Shown here piece after piece: positions 1 to 9,460 of a stretch of DNA of 64,000 nucleotides. This DNA is from Cryptomeria japonica (taxonomy: Eukaryota > Streptophyta > Pinopsida > Cupressales > Cupressaceae): contig NC_081414.1 in the NCBI RefSeq assembly GCF_030272615.1, positions 825,078,396 to 825,142,395 of the forward strand, in the 5' to 3' direction. Positions within the stretch are counted from its first letter, which is position 1. The number at the start of each line of letters is the position of its first letter. The position numbers and the translations under genes are program-made. The notes beneath the pieces were generated by a model. The model did not search any database. It saw only the letters and a program-made list of their open reading frames with translations, and had not been told where the DNA came from.

Positions 1-73
1 TGAAAGTGTCTTTGAGAAGATGATAGGCAAGGAACCAAACATCAAAAGTGACTAACTTGAGCAAAGAGGCAAG

Positions 74-609
74 TTCACTCCTGTCCTTCAGTCAAGGACC
101 AGGGCGATATTCATAAAATCAATCATTTTTCTTCCTAGATCACATCAAAGCAAGGTTACACAAGATCCGAAATGTCATTTGAAAGGTGATGAACAAAGAG
201 TTAAGGTTAAAAGATGACGAATTTGAGCTAGAATTCAAAGTTCGCTCCTGTCCCTCACCAAGGGACCAGGGCGATATTCACTTGAATATCAAATTTGCCT
301 TGTAAAGGACAAGTAAAGTACGCGTGGAATGAAAGGATAAAATTGTTACTTGCCTTGTGATGCAAATTGGTGATTAAAGAAGCGAAGACCAAGGAGTAAA
401 TGCAAAGTTCACTCCTGTCCCTCACCAAGGGACCAGGGCGATAATGATCTTAAGAGGCATTCATCTACAACATCAAATCGTTCAAATTCAAGATTCCCAA
501 TGAAGATGCCAGTTTCAACGTAGAGGAAGTGGTTTTGAACGTAAAAGGGGAGAAATTCAAGAGCAAAATGCTAGATCGCTCCTGTCCCTCTCCCAGGGAC
601 CAGAGCGAT
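74..609 (+). repeat. Phased hairpin array of element A, 4 copies, 167-bp period
   Basis: Four 35-bp dyads start at 74, 241, 408 and 575, each exactly 167 bp after the last. Outer arms are of the type ATCGCTC/GAGCGAT and inner arms GTCCCT/AGGGAC around a 5-nt loop. The first copy has GTCCTT/AAGGAC, a paired change that keeps the stem. The intervening sequence is not obviously conserved. The array is probably longer, since the window edge cuts it. It corresponds, inverted, to the 14-copy array in each 16-kb unit. Confidence 0.85.
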
Positions 610-860
610 ATGGTTTGTATCCTTTTCATCTCTCACGTGTTTGGCGCCAATCATTTTCAAATTGCATTAAATGCTAAATTTCGATAAACCTTGATATTTT
701 TAATTAAAATTGGCATTTAATGGGTGCGCACAAGGCATTTAATAATTAATTTTGCCTTTTAAAAATCGAAGCTATTAATTACAAGGCATTTAATTAATTA
801 ATTATTAAATTAAATAAATAAATTGAAGCGCTTGGGTTTTATTTTTTTATATTTTACAAA

Positions 861-952
861 GTCGGCCTTCATTTTTTATTTAAAATTTATTTATTATTTG
901 CCTATTTTCAAAAGTCGGCCCAGGGGAGATTGAAGAGGTAAGCGCCTATAAA
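861..952 (+). promoter_or_regulatory. Putative internal promoter of the element A accessory ORF
   Basis: Two GTCGGCC boxes (861-867 and 914-920) precede a TATAAAG box at about 947-953 in the context GCGCCTATAAAGGGG. The same arrangement, two GTCGGCC boxes then TATA with an AAGG or AAGGGG tail, occurs before the accessory ORF in element B and in every 16-kb unit. Conservation between diverged copies is the argument for function. Upstream, 610-860 is AT-rich and holds nothing else I can name. The leader downstream carries GTGCGA motifs. Confidence 0.55.
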
Positions 953-1232
953 GGGGAGGTATGATATCTCATTTCAAATCATCATTCAATCATTGTTGCA
1001 TGCGATTTTGGAGAGCAATAGGAGTAAGTGCGAAATATCATCAAAAGAGGAGTGCGAATTGTGTTCAAGTGGAGCGAATTTGCCTTCAAGGCGTTGGAAG
1101 ACCCCAAGGGTGGTGGAATTGACAAGAAAGGCACCTTTGCTAAAGGAGGATCACGTTGAAGACTTCAAATTTCGTTTTTGCCTAGGCGAATTTCATATTT
1201 TTGCATCTTTTTAGAGTTAGCTCTCAAGTGAG

Positions 1233-1447
1233 GTATGGCGAAGTCTTCTTTTGTCTAAATTTTGAATTTTGATCGTCATAGTCTTAATCTAAATTTTGAA
1301 TTTTGAAATTTTGAATTTCCAGTAGCTCAATCGTATTTAGGAAATGATAACTCAAGGACTTATCATGAAGTTTCCTAAATTCAATCTTTAATCTAATTTA
1401 TGTTTATACATTGCAAAATCTATTTCTTATTATGGAATGTTGTGTAG
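1233..1447 (+). other. Predicted 215-bp intron in the leader of accessory ORF A
   Basis: The donor AG|GTATGG at 1232/1233 and the acceptor TTGTGTAG at 1447 align with the donor and acceptor of the 205-bp intron in the 16-kb units, and the interior is T-rich. The intron carries an ATG straight after the donor that opens only 7 codons. The coding ATG of the accessory ORF lies just past the acceptor (1456). The splice sites are inferred from sequence and conservation, without transcript evidence. Confidence 0.6.
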
Positions 1448-1455
1448 GTGTTACA

Positions 1456-3295
1456 ATGGCGACCCCAAAGGCGGGAGCATCCACCAGTCGTCCAGCTCTC
1501 ATGAAGGAAGATCAGAAGAATGAGGAATTGGAGACCAAGATCGTGTCGAAGTGGAGCAACATTGGAGATACCAACTTGGGAAACTTCAGTGTGAAGAAGT
1601 TTCAAGAGGTCCCTTACATTGGCAAGCCATCACTTGTCGCAAGGAGAATAATTGAAAGTGGCATTATCAAGGTAGCCGGCTTCCCTCCAGCAATCCAGTG
1701 CCATGAGTTGATGATCGAGTGTGCTCGCCATTATGATCCATAGTCCAGATCGATAGTGTCCAAGGAAGGAGACACTTTTGCTTATCTTTCAGAGGAAGCT
1801 ATCAGTGAAGCTCTTCACTTGCCGGAACATAAAGATATGATTTATAAAAGCTTAGAAGGAGCCAGGTCCATGTACGAAGATGATCCGGACACTTGCCTAA
1901 GCATCATCAACAAGAATTGGTTACTCAAGAGTCGTCCTCGCCTGAGCAAGATTCCGAACACACCACATAGGATTGACTTCTAGGAGGAGTACAGAGATTT
2001 GATAACACTACTCAACCGAGTTACAGGGGCTCCTCAAGCCTTCTATTTTGAGAAGTGGATGTTCTACTTCATCCAAGTGATAGTTCAAGGAAAAGGAACA
2101 ATCCATTGGGCTAGAATGATTAGCCATTGCTTGGACGTACAGTTAAGGAGATTGAAGGCTACCAAGTCTTTCCACATGAGTTCATACATCATATATGCCT
2201 TGATCAGGAGCTTTGAGTATGCAGGACTACCTCACCGAGGAGTGATTGGAAGAGGACCTGGCGAGGTCAGAGTTTGTGATTCCTATGTTCACTTGCATCA
2301 TCCACCAGGAAGTAACTACAAGTTAGTCAATGATACATTCACGATGAACATCACCAGGATATTGCAAGGCGGGATTCACAACCGGCTATCTCAGGACGCA
2401 CAAGAGCTTGTGAAGAGGTACGGTGCAAGGTTTATCCAATTCCAGAAATTTACATATATTAGAGTTCATGGATGTCCTTCACCTCCCTACATGTTGCCAA
2501 GATATCCGACAGACAGAATAGTGTTACTTGAGGTAACAAGACAGTTGGCAGCTTATGTGAAAGCATTCAGACACAGACATGGAAATGGAGTTCCTGTGCC
2601 TATCATATTGGGGAATTCAGTTGAGGTATGTCCTAATGCTCTAGCCATGGATGATGCAGACCATTCACCGAGCTATTTAGGTTCTTGAGGTCATCCACAA
2701 CTTGATGATAACTGTAGCTGCTTTTGCTCATACTAAGGATGTTATCATTCCTGTCTTGCAAGTAATCAGACAAACATCAAGGAAGGTCCTAGTGCAAGAA
2801 AAGATAATGGATGGAGGACCTCATAGTTTACTTCAGTGGTCAACTTTACTCCAGATGAAGGAAGTTCTCTTCGAGGACATCAGTACCAGATGCAATCATG
2901 TTGAGGAGGTTATCCACCCGATCCAGGACAGAGTGTTTGAGGTACTACGTACTATTCTTGGCAGGAGGATCGAAGTTGAGACAGATGTGGATTTGCAGGA
3001 ATTGGAAGATAGAGTCAAGGTCATCTTTTGCAAAGATGAGAATGTTATTACAAATGAGCAACGAGATCAGATGTTTGCCACCATGCTCCTAATTGAGAAG
3101 ACCAAGGAACTTGAACCTGAATGGGACGCTGCTCTTCTCAAGGCATTTGATCAGGTCATCCACTTAGAAGAACGAATGAAGAATCTTCCCGAGATTCCAA
3201 TTGCTGAGATCGAAGGAATCGTGTCTAGATTCATTACATATGCTAAGAAGGAGCATTGGAAAGGGAATAAGATTCTAGATGAGAGGTTGTTATAG
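1456..3295 (+). pseudogene. Accessory ORF of element A, broken
   Basis: The translation matches the accessory ORF of the 16-kb units almost throughout, starting MATPKAGAS at 1456. It is disrupted. TAG stops at 1741 and 1981 replace CAG (Gln) codons of the intact copies. The stop at 3293 also replaces the CAG near the C-terminus. Near 2660 there is a frame-changing deletion joining the residue-430 region to the residue-890 region of the intact protein (1,100-residue numbering), which removes the basic nuclear signal, the acidic region and the coiled coil. The remaining C-terminal part (2702-3295) is well conserved. It cannot make the full protein. Confidence 0.85.
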
Positions 3296-4357
3296 ATGAT
3301 GTGGCACCTTAATTGTCATTGGTCTATGTCTCCTAAATTTTCGTGCCAAATTTAATATTTGGCTATGCATTTAATGTTGTGCAATAAAAGGGGAACTTTT
3401 GTAATAAAACCCTAATTAGGGTTTAGGTGTCATAATCTTGGCCATTGATCTTCTTTTTGATCTGGACCGTTCATTGTAATTGAGGATGCTATATATACCC
3501 TCATTCCTTTTCATTTTGTAACTAGAAAAGAAGAAAACTAGAGATTAAGGAGAAATTAGAGAATTAGAGAGATATTAGAGATTAGCAATTTGATTTGTAG
3601 CAAGATTGAGCTTTGAGGAAGGAATTTCAAACAATTGTTGTTCATGATGGCTTTGAGATCAATAGAATATTGAAGTTATGGTGTTTTATTGCAATTCTTA
3701 TGGTTATCTTCATGGTTGTTCACTTTCTTGAATCATTCTCAATCAAAGTAGTATTTTAGTTTGAAGGATAAAGTGTTGGACTTGATCGTCGGTGAGATTC
3801 ACTCTCCAAACCACTAGCTTCTTGCTGATTGTAGGGACGCCTTGCGTGGTCAACTGGATAAACTTGAATCACTTAAACCTTCAATCATTGTTGTATCTTG
3901 GATATGTGCCTTTGTGGTAGTGTCTATGATCCTTGATGAATTGAAAAATCATTTGTTACCTTAGAAGATCGCATCAATTTCAATTGAGTTGTTATTTTAT
4001 GGCAATATTGAAGTTGGTAGAATCTTGCCAAGTCTCGTCCACATTGAGTCATTCTTAGGGTTAGATTAGACTAGATCTCTTGCAAGCCCTACTCTTTTGA
4101 TCTTTTTTGAGAATTCATTAGTATTAGGAAATCTTGTTCCTGCATTTCGGAAACGTAAGGCCCCTTGATGACACAGCAATCACAACGACCACTGGTGCTT
4201 ATCCACACGTAGAGACCCTACTTAAAAGAACATTGAAGTCACCCTAACTGATCCTTCTTGCGATATCTTCAGCAGTTAGAGATTTTATTCAAGAGAGGAT
4301 AAGGTACCCTTGGGTATTTTATTCTGTGTATGATTGTGTACAAAATAGATGTCAACA
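3288..4357 (+). repeat. LTR of element A (3' LTR), 1,070 bp
   Basis: It starts TGTTATAG and ends ATGTCAACA, matching the 1,077-bp LTR of the array units in length and internal landmarks. These are a palindromic telo-box (3407-3424), a TATATATA box (3490-3497) 65 nt later, and a U5 stem CTAACTG/CAGTTAG near the 3' end. The left boundary is chosen from the TGTT/AACA terminal inverted repeat and could be off by about 10 bp. The conserved 3' end of the accessory ORF runs a few codons into it. Confidence 0.75.
3407..3424. promoter_or_regulatory. Palindromic double telo-box in LTR A
   Basis: AAACCCTAATTAGGGTTT is a perfect 18-bp palindrome made of two inverted plant telo-box motifs (AAACCCTAA). 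It lies 65 nt upstream of the LTR TATA box. Confidence 0.7.
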
Positions 4358-4845
4358 GTACCTTGCAAGGGAAGTGAAGATCGAGAGTGAATTTTGAAGT
4401 CTTGGAGAGGTTTTAAAGCGAATTTGTTCAAGCATGTACCTTGTTAAGATTTGAGATCAAACTTTCCTAGTAAGTCATGTACCTTCCAAAGGACATAGAG
4501 CGAATTTTTTATCAAGATCATGTACCATGCTGAGGTCCCAAAGCAAAATTTCACCAAATGATGTACCTTCCAAGGGATCAAGAGCAAGATTCTTTATCAA
4601 GTGATATACCTTCCAAAGGGACAAGAGCGGATTTCTTCACAAGGGCATGTACCTTCCAAAGGATCAAGAGTGAAATTCTTTTCACCAAGTTGCGTACCTT
4701 CCTAAGGGTCCAGAGCGAGATTTTGATGTACCTTAGAGAAGACATAGAGCGAAATTTTTGATCAAGGTGACGTACCTTGCAAAGGTACAAGAGCGAATTC
4801 TTATCATTTCATATACCTTGCCAAGGTCCCAAAACGAATTACCCA
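4358..4845 (+). repeat. Tandem array of about 11 units, period about 43 bp
   Basis: GTACC or ATACC followed by TTCCAAAGG-type sequence recurs at about 4358, 4436, 4479, 4522, 4563, 4606, 4649, 4694, 4728, 4772 and 4813. Most steps are 41-45 bp. Units contain a small inverted repeat CCTT..AAGG and then an AGAGCGA block that resembles one half of the 35-bp dyad in element A. The array sits at the same place in the element, upstream of the internal promoter, so it is probably a related but shortened unit. Confidence 0.75.
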
Positions 4846-4917
4846 AAGGCAAGCTTTTTGGCATCAAAATTCTATTTAAAATTCGAATTTCTAAAAGGGA
4901 GAATTTCAATGTATTAA

Positions 4918-5012
4918 GTCGGTCAGCATTAAGGAAACAATTTGTTATATTTGTCAAAAAAAGTCGGCCTTATACCCAAGAGTCATGACTTTGCCCTAAA
5001 GTGCATATATAA
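4918..5012 (+). promoter_or_regulatory. Putative internal promoter of element B
   Basis: GTCGGTC (4918-4924) and GTCGGCC (4963-4969) precede a TATATAAGG box near 5005-5013. This is the third instance in the window of the paired GTCGGCC plus TATA layout. Downstream, 5013-5400 looks like leader sequence, and CATTTTGCAG at about 5382-5391 could be a splice acceptor. No donor is convincing. Confidence 0.45.
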
Positions 5013-5420
5013 GGAAGATCAAATTAATCATTTTAGCATCAATTCAAAACACAAATCCTCTCTAGCACTGAATTACTCCAGCAGGTCAACGAACTTCATC
5101 AAGCATCAAAGAATTTCATCAGCAAAAAGGGCGAATTTCAATATTAGAGATGCAGGTCTGATCTTTTGAAAAGGCGAAATTCATCATTTGAGCATCAAGG
5201 AGAAGCGAATTTCCTCAGCCAGCAAGCTTATCAACCAGTGAATTCATCAGCCCAGATTTGTCCTAGGACATTCAAATTACCTTCTACACAGTGAATTCAT
5301 TGATTGCATTTAGAAAGAAATCATCAAAAATCAAAGATTAGATCAAGTTGTATATCATGTGTGTTTGATGTTCAATTGTTCATTTTGCAGGAGGTAAGGA
5401 AAGAGATCAAATGAGCCAGG

Positions 5421-5930
5421 TTGAAGGAAGATCAGAACAAGGATCTCAAGGAGAGAATTTCAGCATCAAGGTCAAGATACAAGGAAGACCTCTTCAAGAA
5501 GCTTCATCAGCAAACACAAGAACATCAAGGGAGGGAAGATCTCAAAAGATTCCCACCACATCATGACGACATGAAGAGATCAAAAGTTGCAAAGAGATCA
5601 TCCAACTACTTCAAGGCACTAGAGCATAAAGGAAGGATAACCTACATGATGGAAGAATGTTTGACAATCTTGAATTCCCTTCGGGAATCCAAGAATCAAA
5701 TTCAGTACATTGAAGAGCTACATTCAACCAAGTGCATCATCCACTCAAAGTACATCATGAGCAAGAGAAAGTCCACCAAAGTCATCACAAGACCTACATC
5801 GAACATGATTGAAGAAGCAAATAGTTTCAGAAGAGTTAGTCAAAGTTTGCTTCTCATCATCATCATCACTTTAAACAAACTGGATAATGTTGAGCATAAA
5901 GAAATATCTCTCAACATCCCTTCATGGTGA
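5421..5930 (+). pseudogene. Remnant of the element B accessory ORF
   Basis: A 169-codon open stretch without a good ATG start. Its first bases (AAGGAAGATCAGAA and following) align with the start of the accessory ORF of element A, where the protein reads KEDQ. The rest is lysine- and serine-rich and does not align by eye. It occupies the position of the accessory ORF, directly before the LTR. Most likely it is an internally deleted and decayed copy. A short ORF of independent origin is possible. Confidence 0.4.
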
Positions 5931-7076
5931 TGAATCAAATCAAGTCTACAAAGTGCAAGATTGAGGTGGCATCCCAATCGCTATTCCACCAATCAGAGAG
6001 ATCCACATCAGCGCGTCTTGATTCAATGAACCAAGCTCACCCATGAATGCACAAACTCCAATGTACCTAACCTTGATATCTATTGGTCCACACTCACTGA
6101 ATGTAATTTTCTCATTGGCTAAGGAGAGTTTGTTGTAACAAACCCTAATTAGGGTTTTTATTGTAATATCTTAGCCATTGATAGAGATTTGATCCTGGTC
6201 GTTAATTGTGATGAGCTCTCTATATAAAGCTCAAACTCTTCATTTGTAAAGGTTAATAGCTAGTTAATAGTTAATAGCAGGAATAGAATAGTGAATAGCA
6301 ATTAGAATAAAAGTTAGAGTAGATTAGGAGAAGGAAGAATTGTTGTTATGACTTGTAAATGAGATACTCTTTTCATTGAAGTTATGGTGAAATTTGTTAT
6401 TTCAACAAGCCTCATGGTTCTACTTCTCATTGCGTTCTCATGTTGATTAGATTGAATGGAAGAAATTGTTGAATGCATTTATGTGGAATCCATTTAGTCC
6501 ATACCACTAGCCTCTTGCTGATGGTAAGTGTGCCTTGTGTGGTCAACTAGAATACTATGCGCTTAATTTCAAAACGCTATACATCCATTGTTTATGCAAT
6601 AACTTGAATGGTGAGCAGTGTTTGATGGTAACGATTTGAACATCTTCGCATTATCCTTAGAAGATTGCACTGAGCTTGTGTCAAATTGTTCTATTTGATG
6701 GTGAGACCTTGCCCAGTAGGATTCCATCTAGTCATTCACTCATCTTCTTACATTCTAGGCTTTAAGAGTAGCATAGACTTCTCAAACCGCATCTCTTTTG
6801 CTCTTTTTTTATCTTCCAACTGAGTAGATAGGACCTAAGTTCTAGCAAATCAAGCATTCAGGCATTCAAACGTAAGTCCCTTTGTGATTCCAGCATAATC
6901 ACATCAAACCAATGAGCTTATCCACACGTAGTGACACTACATTCATGAACCTTGGAGTCTTCTCAAGTGATCCTTAAGCTAATCTTCAGCATTCGAGAGA
7001 TTTTGTTCAAGAGAGGATAAGATACTTTTTGGTTATTTTATTTTGTGTTCGCATGTGCATAAAAAACACATCAACA
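5889..7076 (+). repeat. LTR of element B (3' LTR), left boundary uncertain
   Basis: The right end, ACACATCAACA at 7076, matches the CAACA ends of the other LTRs. Internally it shares the palindromic telo-box (6140-6157), a TATATAAA box (6221-6228) 63 nt later, and blocks around 6490-7020 resembling LTR A. The left end is placed at TGTTGAG (5889), which pairs with the terminal TCAACA, but starts up to about 5960 are possible. Confidence 0.55.
6140..6157. promoter_or_regulatory. Palindromic double telo-box in LTR B
   Basis: Identical 18-bp palindrome AAACCCTAATTAGGGTTT, 63 nt before the TATA box. The flanking LTR sequence is much more diverged than this motif. Confidence 0.7.
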
Positions 7077-7540
7077 AGACCCATGATGGAAGATAAACTG
7101 CAAACTATATTTATATTAAATAGGATGGAAATCTTTTACAACAATATCCAACTAGAATACAAAAACTACAATCTATTTCGTTTGCAACAATGCTATAATA
7201 ACAACACAAATTTGTAATTGCTCAATCGGAGATTTTCAATAACTCACTACACATCACATAGATGGGATGAAGATGAGATATCCAACCATGAAAGCTCCAA
7301 TATCATTGATTTGTTATCCCACAACAACTACAAGTGTCGTGGTGACTCAATATCGCCAATATCAATAATCATTAAAGCTCAAATGCAACCTCTACATGAG
7401 AAACACAGTTTCGGCCAATAGGGTTTTCGTCTTTTGGTATGTGAGATCTTCAAGGTTTTTGTCCTTTGACCTCCTATGAATCCAAGAGTTTCCATCCTTA
7501 GATCTATGTCTGTGAACATTAAGGTTTTGGATAGTTTCAA
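7077..7540. other. Unassigned DNA
   Basis: AT-rich sequence between LTR B and the SINE. I see no credible coding region, RNA gene or repeat in it. Confidence 0.5.
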
Positions 7541-7864
7541 GTTAGGGCTTTTTTTATATTATTAATCATTTACAAATATTTTGTTCATATGAGCATCAAT
7601 ATGAGACCAATGCAATCTCTTGTGAGCAAAACCATGAGACTAATATCAACTCCTTCTAAGAAACCACACTAAAAACCACCTATGGAAGACCAAGGGTCAT
7701 AACTTAGAAAACCACTTATTTATAAACCACCTCCACATTAGAAGCCAACTATGGAAGACCAAGAATCACAACTTAGAATTCCATATTAGATGTCTCGTTG
7801 GGATTTGAACTTGGGTCTCCACATTGAGAACTAAATGATTTAACCAATTAAGCTCACGTTAGGG
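7541..7864 (-). mobile_element. tRNA-derived SINE with 7-bp target-site duplication
   Basis: Read on the minus strand from 7857, the sequence opens with a degenerate tRNA-like head: an A-box-like TGAGCTTAATTGG (7856-7844) and a B-box-like AGTTCAAATCC (7811-7801). These are the two internal RNA polymerase III promoter elements. A tRNA-unrelated body of about 240 bp follows and ends in seven A residues (7555-7549). Direct repeats GTTAGGG at 7541-7547 and 7858-7864 flank it exactly, as expected for a target-site duplication. The body contains an imperfect internal duplication (7676-7726 against 7736-7782) built on CTATGGAAGACCAAG. I do not recognise the family. Confidence 0.7.
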
Positions 7865-8383
7865 TTTGGAATATTTCCATATTGATAATTATGTTCAAAC
7901 CTCAAATCCTTAATACCCACTAAAAGAAAGTTGAAGACTATAAATGCCAAATCTCACTGCTAGTACACAACAAAGAACGCCCATACCCAATAGGTGGCAG
8001 TTTCCTTCGAGCTACACTTGAAATCATGCCACATGCACTGGAATTGACTCTAAAGTCATGGGGAATGTTTCTTGTGCCATGTCATTTTCTACAATAATGG
8101 CAAGATGTCCCATAGGGTTTAAAACCCTAACGACCACATTAATGGTGGCCAAGGTCATCTACCTTGTTTGCACCACTAGAGGTCCACTTGGGTCCTTGTC
8201 CCCATTATAAAATCTTCCTTTTATGCCTACAAAATCTTCTAGGAGTGTCATCCAAGTGAGCATTAATGGTGATTTAGTTGTGCAAGGAGGTAGGTGAGGT
8301 GAACAATGAAAAGAGGCAAGAATTTTGAATTTGGGTGTTGGGGATGCTCCATGACTTGTACCATGAGTTCAGGGCTAGGGTTT
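7865..8383. other. Unassigned flank of the tandem array
   Basis: No gene or repeat recognised. The left terminus of the array joins it at 8383/8384. The five bases before the LTR are GGTTT. The matching target duplication would lie beyond the right end of the window. Confidence 0.5.
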
Positions 8384-9460
8384 TGTTGACGTGTATTTTG
8401 TACACAATCATACACAGAATAAAATACCGACAGGCATCTTATCCTCTCTTGAGAAAATAGTCTCTAACTGCTGAAGATCTGCAAAAAGGATCAGTTAGAT
8501 GGACTCCAAGGTTCTTTTAGTGGGGTCTCCACGTGTGGACAAGCTTTTTTAGTGGTATGATGTGATTTGCTGTTTCCTCCAAGGCGTCTTACGGATTCAA
8601 AAGTTCGAAGATTTTACTAAACTAAAAGGAACTTTCAAAAAAATGGAAAAAGGACAGGGTTTAAGTAAGTCTAATCTAGCCTAACCCTATGAACGACTTA
8701 GCATGAATGAGATTTGGCAAGACTCAACCAACTTCAATTTTGCCATAAGATAACAACTCAATTGAAATTAGTGCGATCTTCTAAGGTAATAATGGTATTC
8801 AATGCATCAAAGACCAAGGACACTACTACGAAGGTACATATCCTAGATGCGAAAATGCTTGAAGGTTAAGGACTCAAAATGTTTTCCAGTCGACCACGCA
8901 AGGCGTTCCTACAATCAGCAAGAAGCTAGTGGTTTGGATAGCGAATCCTACCAAATATCGAATCTCACACTTAGTCTTTCAAATTAACAAACTACTTTGA
9001 TTGAGCGTGATTCAAGTACATCCAACAACCATGAAGATAACTTAAGAAATTTGCAACAAAACACCATAACTTCAATATTTTATTGATTTCCAAGTCATCA
9101 TATACAACAATTGCTTGAATTTCTCTCTTCAAGACTCAATCTTGCTACAAAATAAAAATTGCTTCTAACTCTAATCTCTCTATTACATCAACTATTATCT
9201 CTCACACTTATTCACTATTTTTCTATTATCAAATGAAATGGAAAATGGGGGTATAAATAGCATCCCCAGTTACAATGAAAGGTCCAGATTGAAAATAAAT
9301 CAATGGACAAGATCATGACACCTAAACCCTAATTAGGGTTTGTTACAAATGACCTCCTTTTTACTGAACAACATTAAATACATAGCCAAATATTAAATTT
9401 GGCACAAAAATCTAGGAGGTATCAACCAATGAGAAATAAGATGTCATGTCATCTGTAACA
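8384..9460 (-). repeat. Terminal (outer) LTR of the array, 1,077 bp
   Basis: On the minus strand it begins TGTTACAGATGACATG at 9460 and ends ACGTCAACA at 8384, giving a TGTT...AACA terminal inverted repeat. U3 holds the palindromic telo-box and a TATA-like CTATTTATAC (9260-9251). U5 holds a stem CTAACTG/CAGTTAG (8464-8470 with 8492-8498) that is also present in LTR A. The right boundary is inferred from the terminal repeat. At 8391 it has G where the three internal LTRs have A. Confidence 0.8.
9324..9341. promoter_or_regulatory. Palindromic double telo-box, unit 1 LTR
   Basis: Perfect palindrome AAACCCTAATTAGGGTTT in U3, 64 nt upstream of the LTR TATA-like box on the minus strand. Confidence 0.7.

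Larger units (their letters stand above)
1..4357 (+). mobile_element. Element A: decayed 3' part of a Tat-like Ty3/gypsy retrotransposon
   Basis: This stretch is colinear with the 3' third of the 16-kb elements further right but lies in the opposite orientation. It holds, in order, a hairpin array, an AT-rich stretch with a TATA promoter, a leader intron, a broken accessory ORF and a 1,070-bp LTR ending in CAACA. The gag-pol part would lie left of the window. It is clearly diverged from the right-hand array: it has nonsense codons and a large internal deletion of the ORF. It is therefore an older, separate insertion of the same family and not part of the tandem array. Confidence 0.85.
4358..7076 (+). 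mobile_element. Element B: 3' part of a more distant relative, interrupted by element A
   Basis: This has the same modular order as element A and the array units (short-period repeat array, AT-rich stretch, GTCGGCC/TATA promoter, ORF remnant, LTR ending CAACA) but little overall sequence identity. It begins abruptly at the end of LTR A, inside its own repeat array, which suggests that element A inserted there. The upstream part would lie left of element A, outside the window. Confidence 0.6.

Noticed and set aside
7793-7857. Functional tRNA gene on the minus strand
   Set aside because: Only the A and B boxes are tRNA-like. The arms do not fold into a proper cloverleaf, and the sequence continues into a SINE body with A-tail and target duplication.
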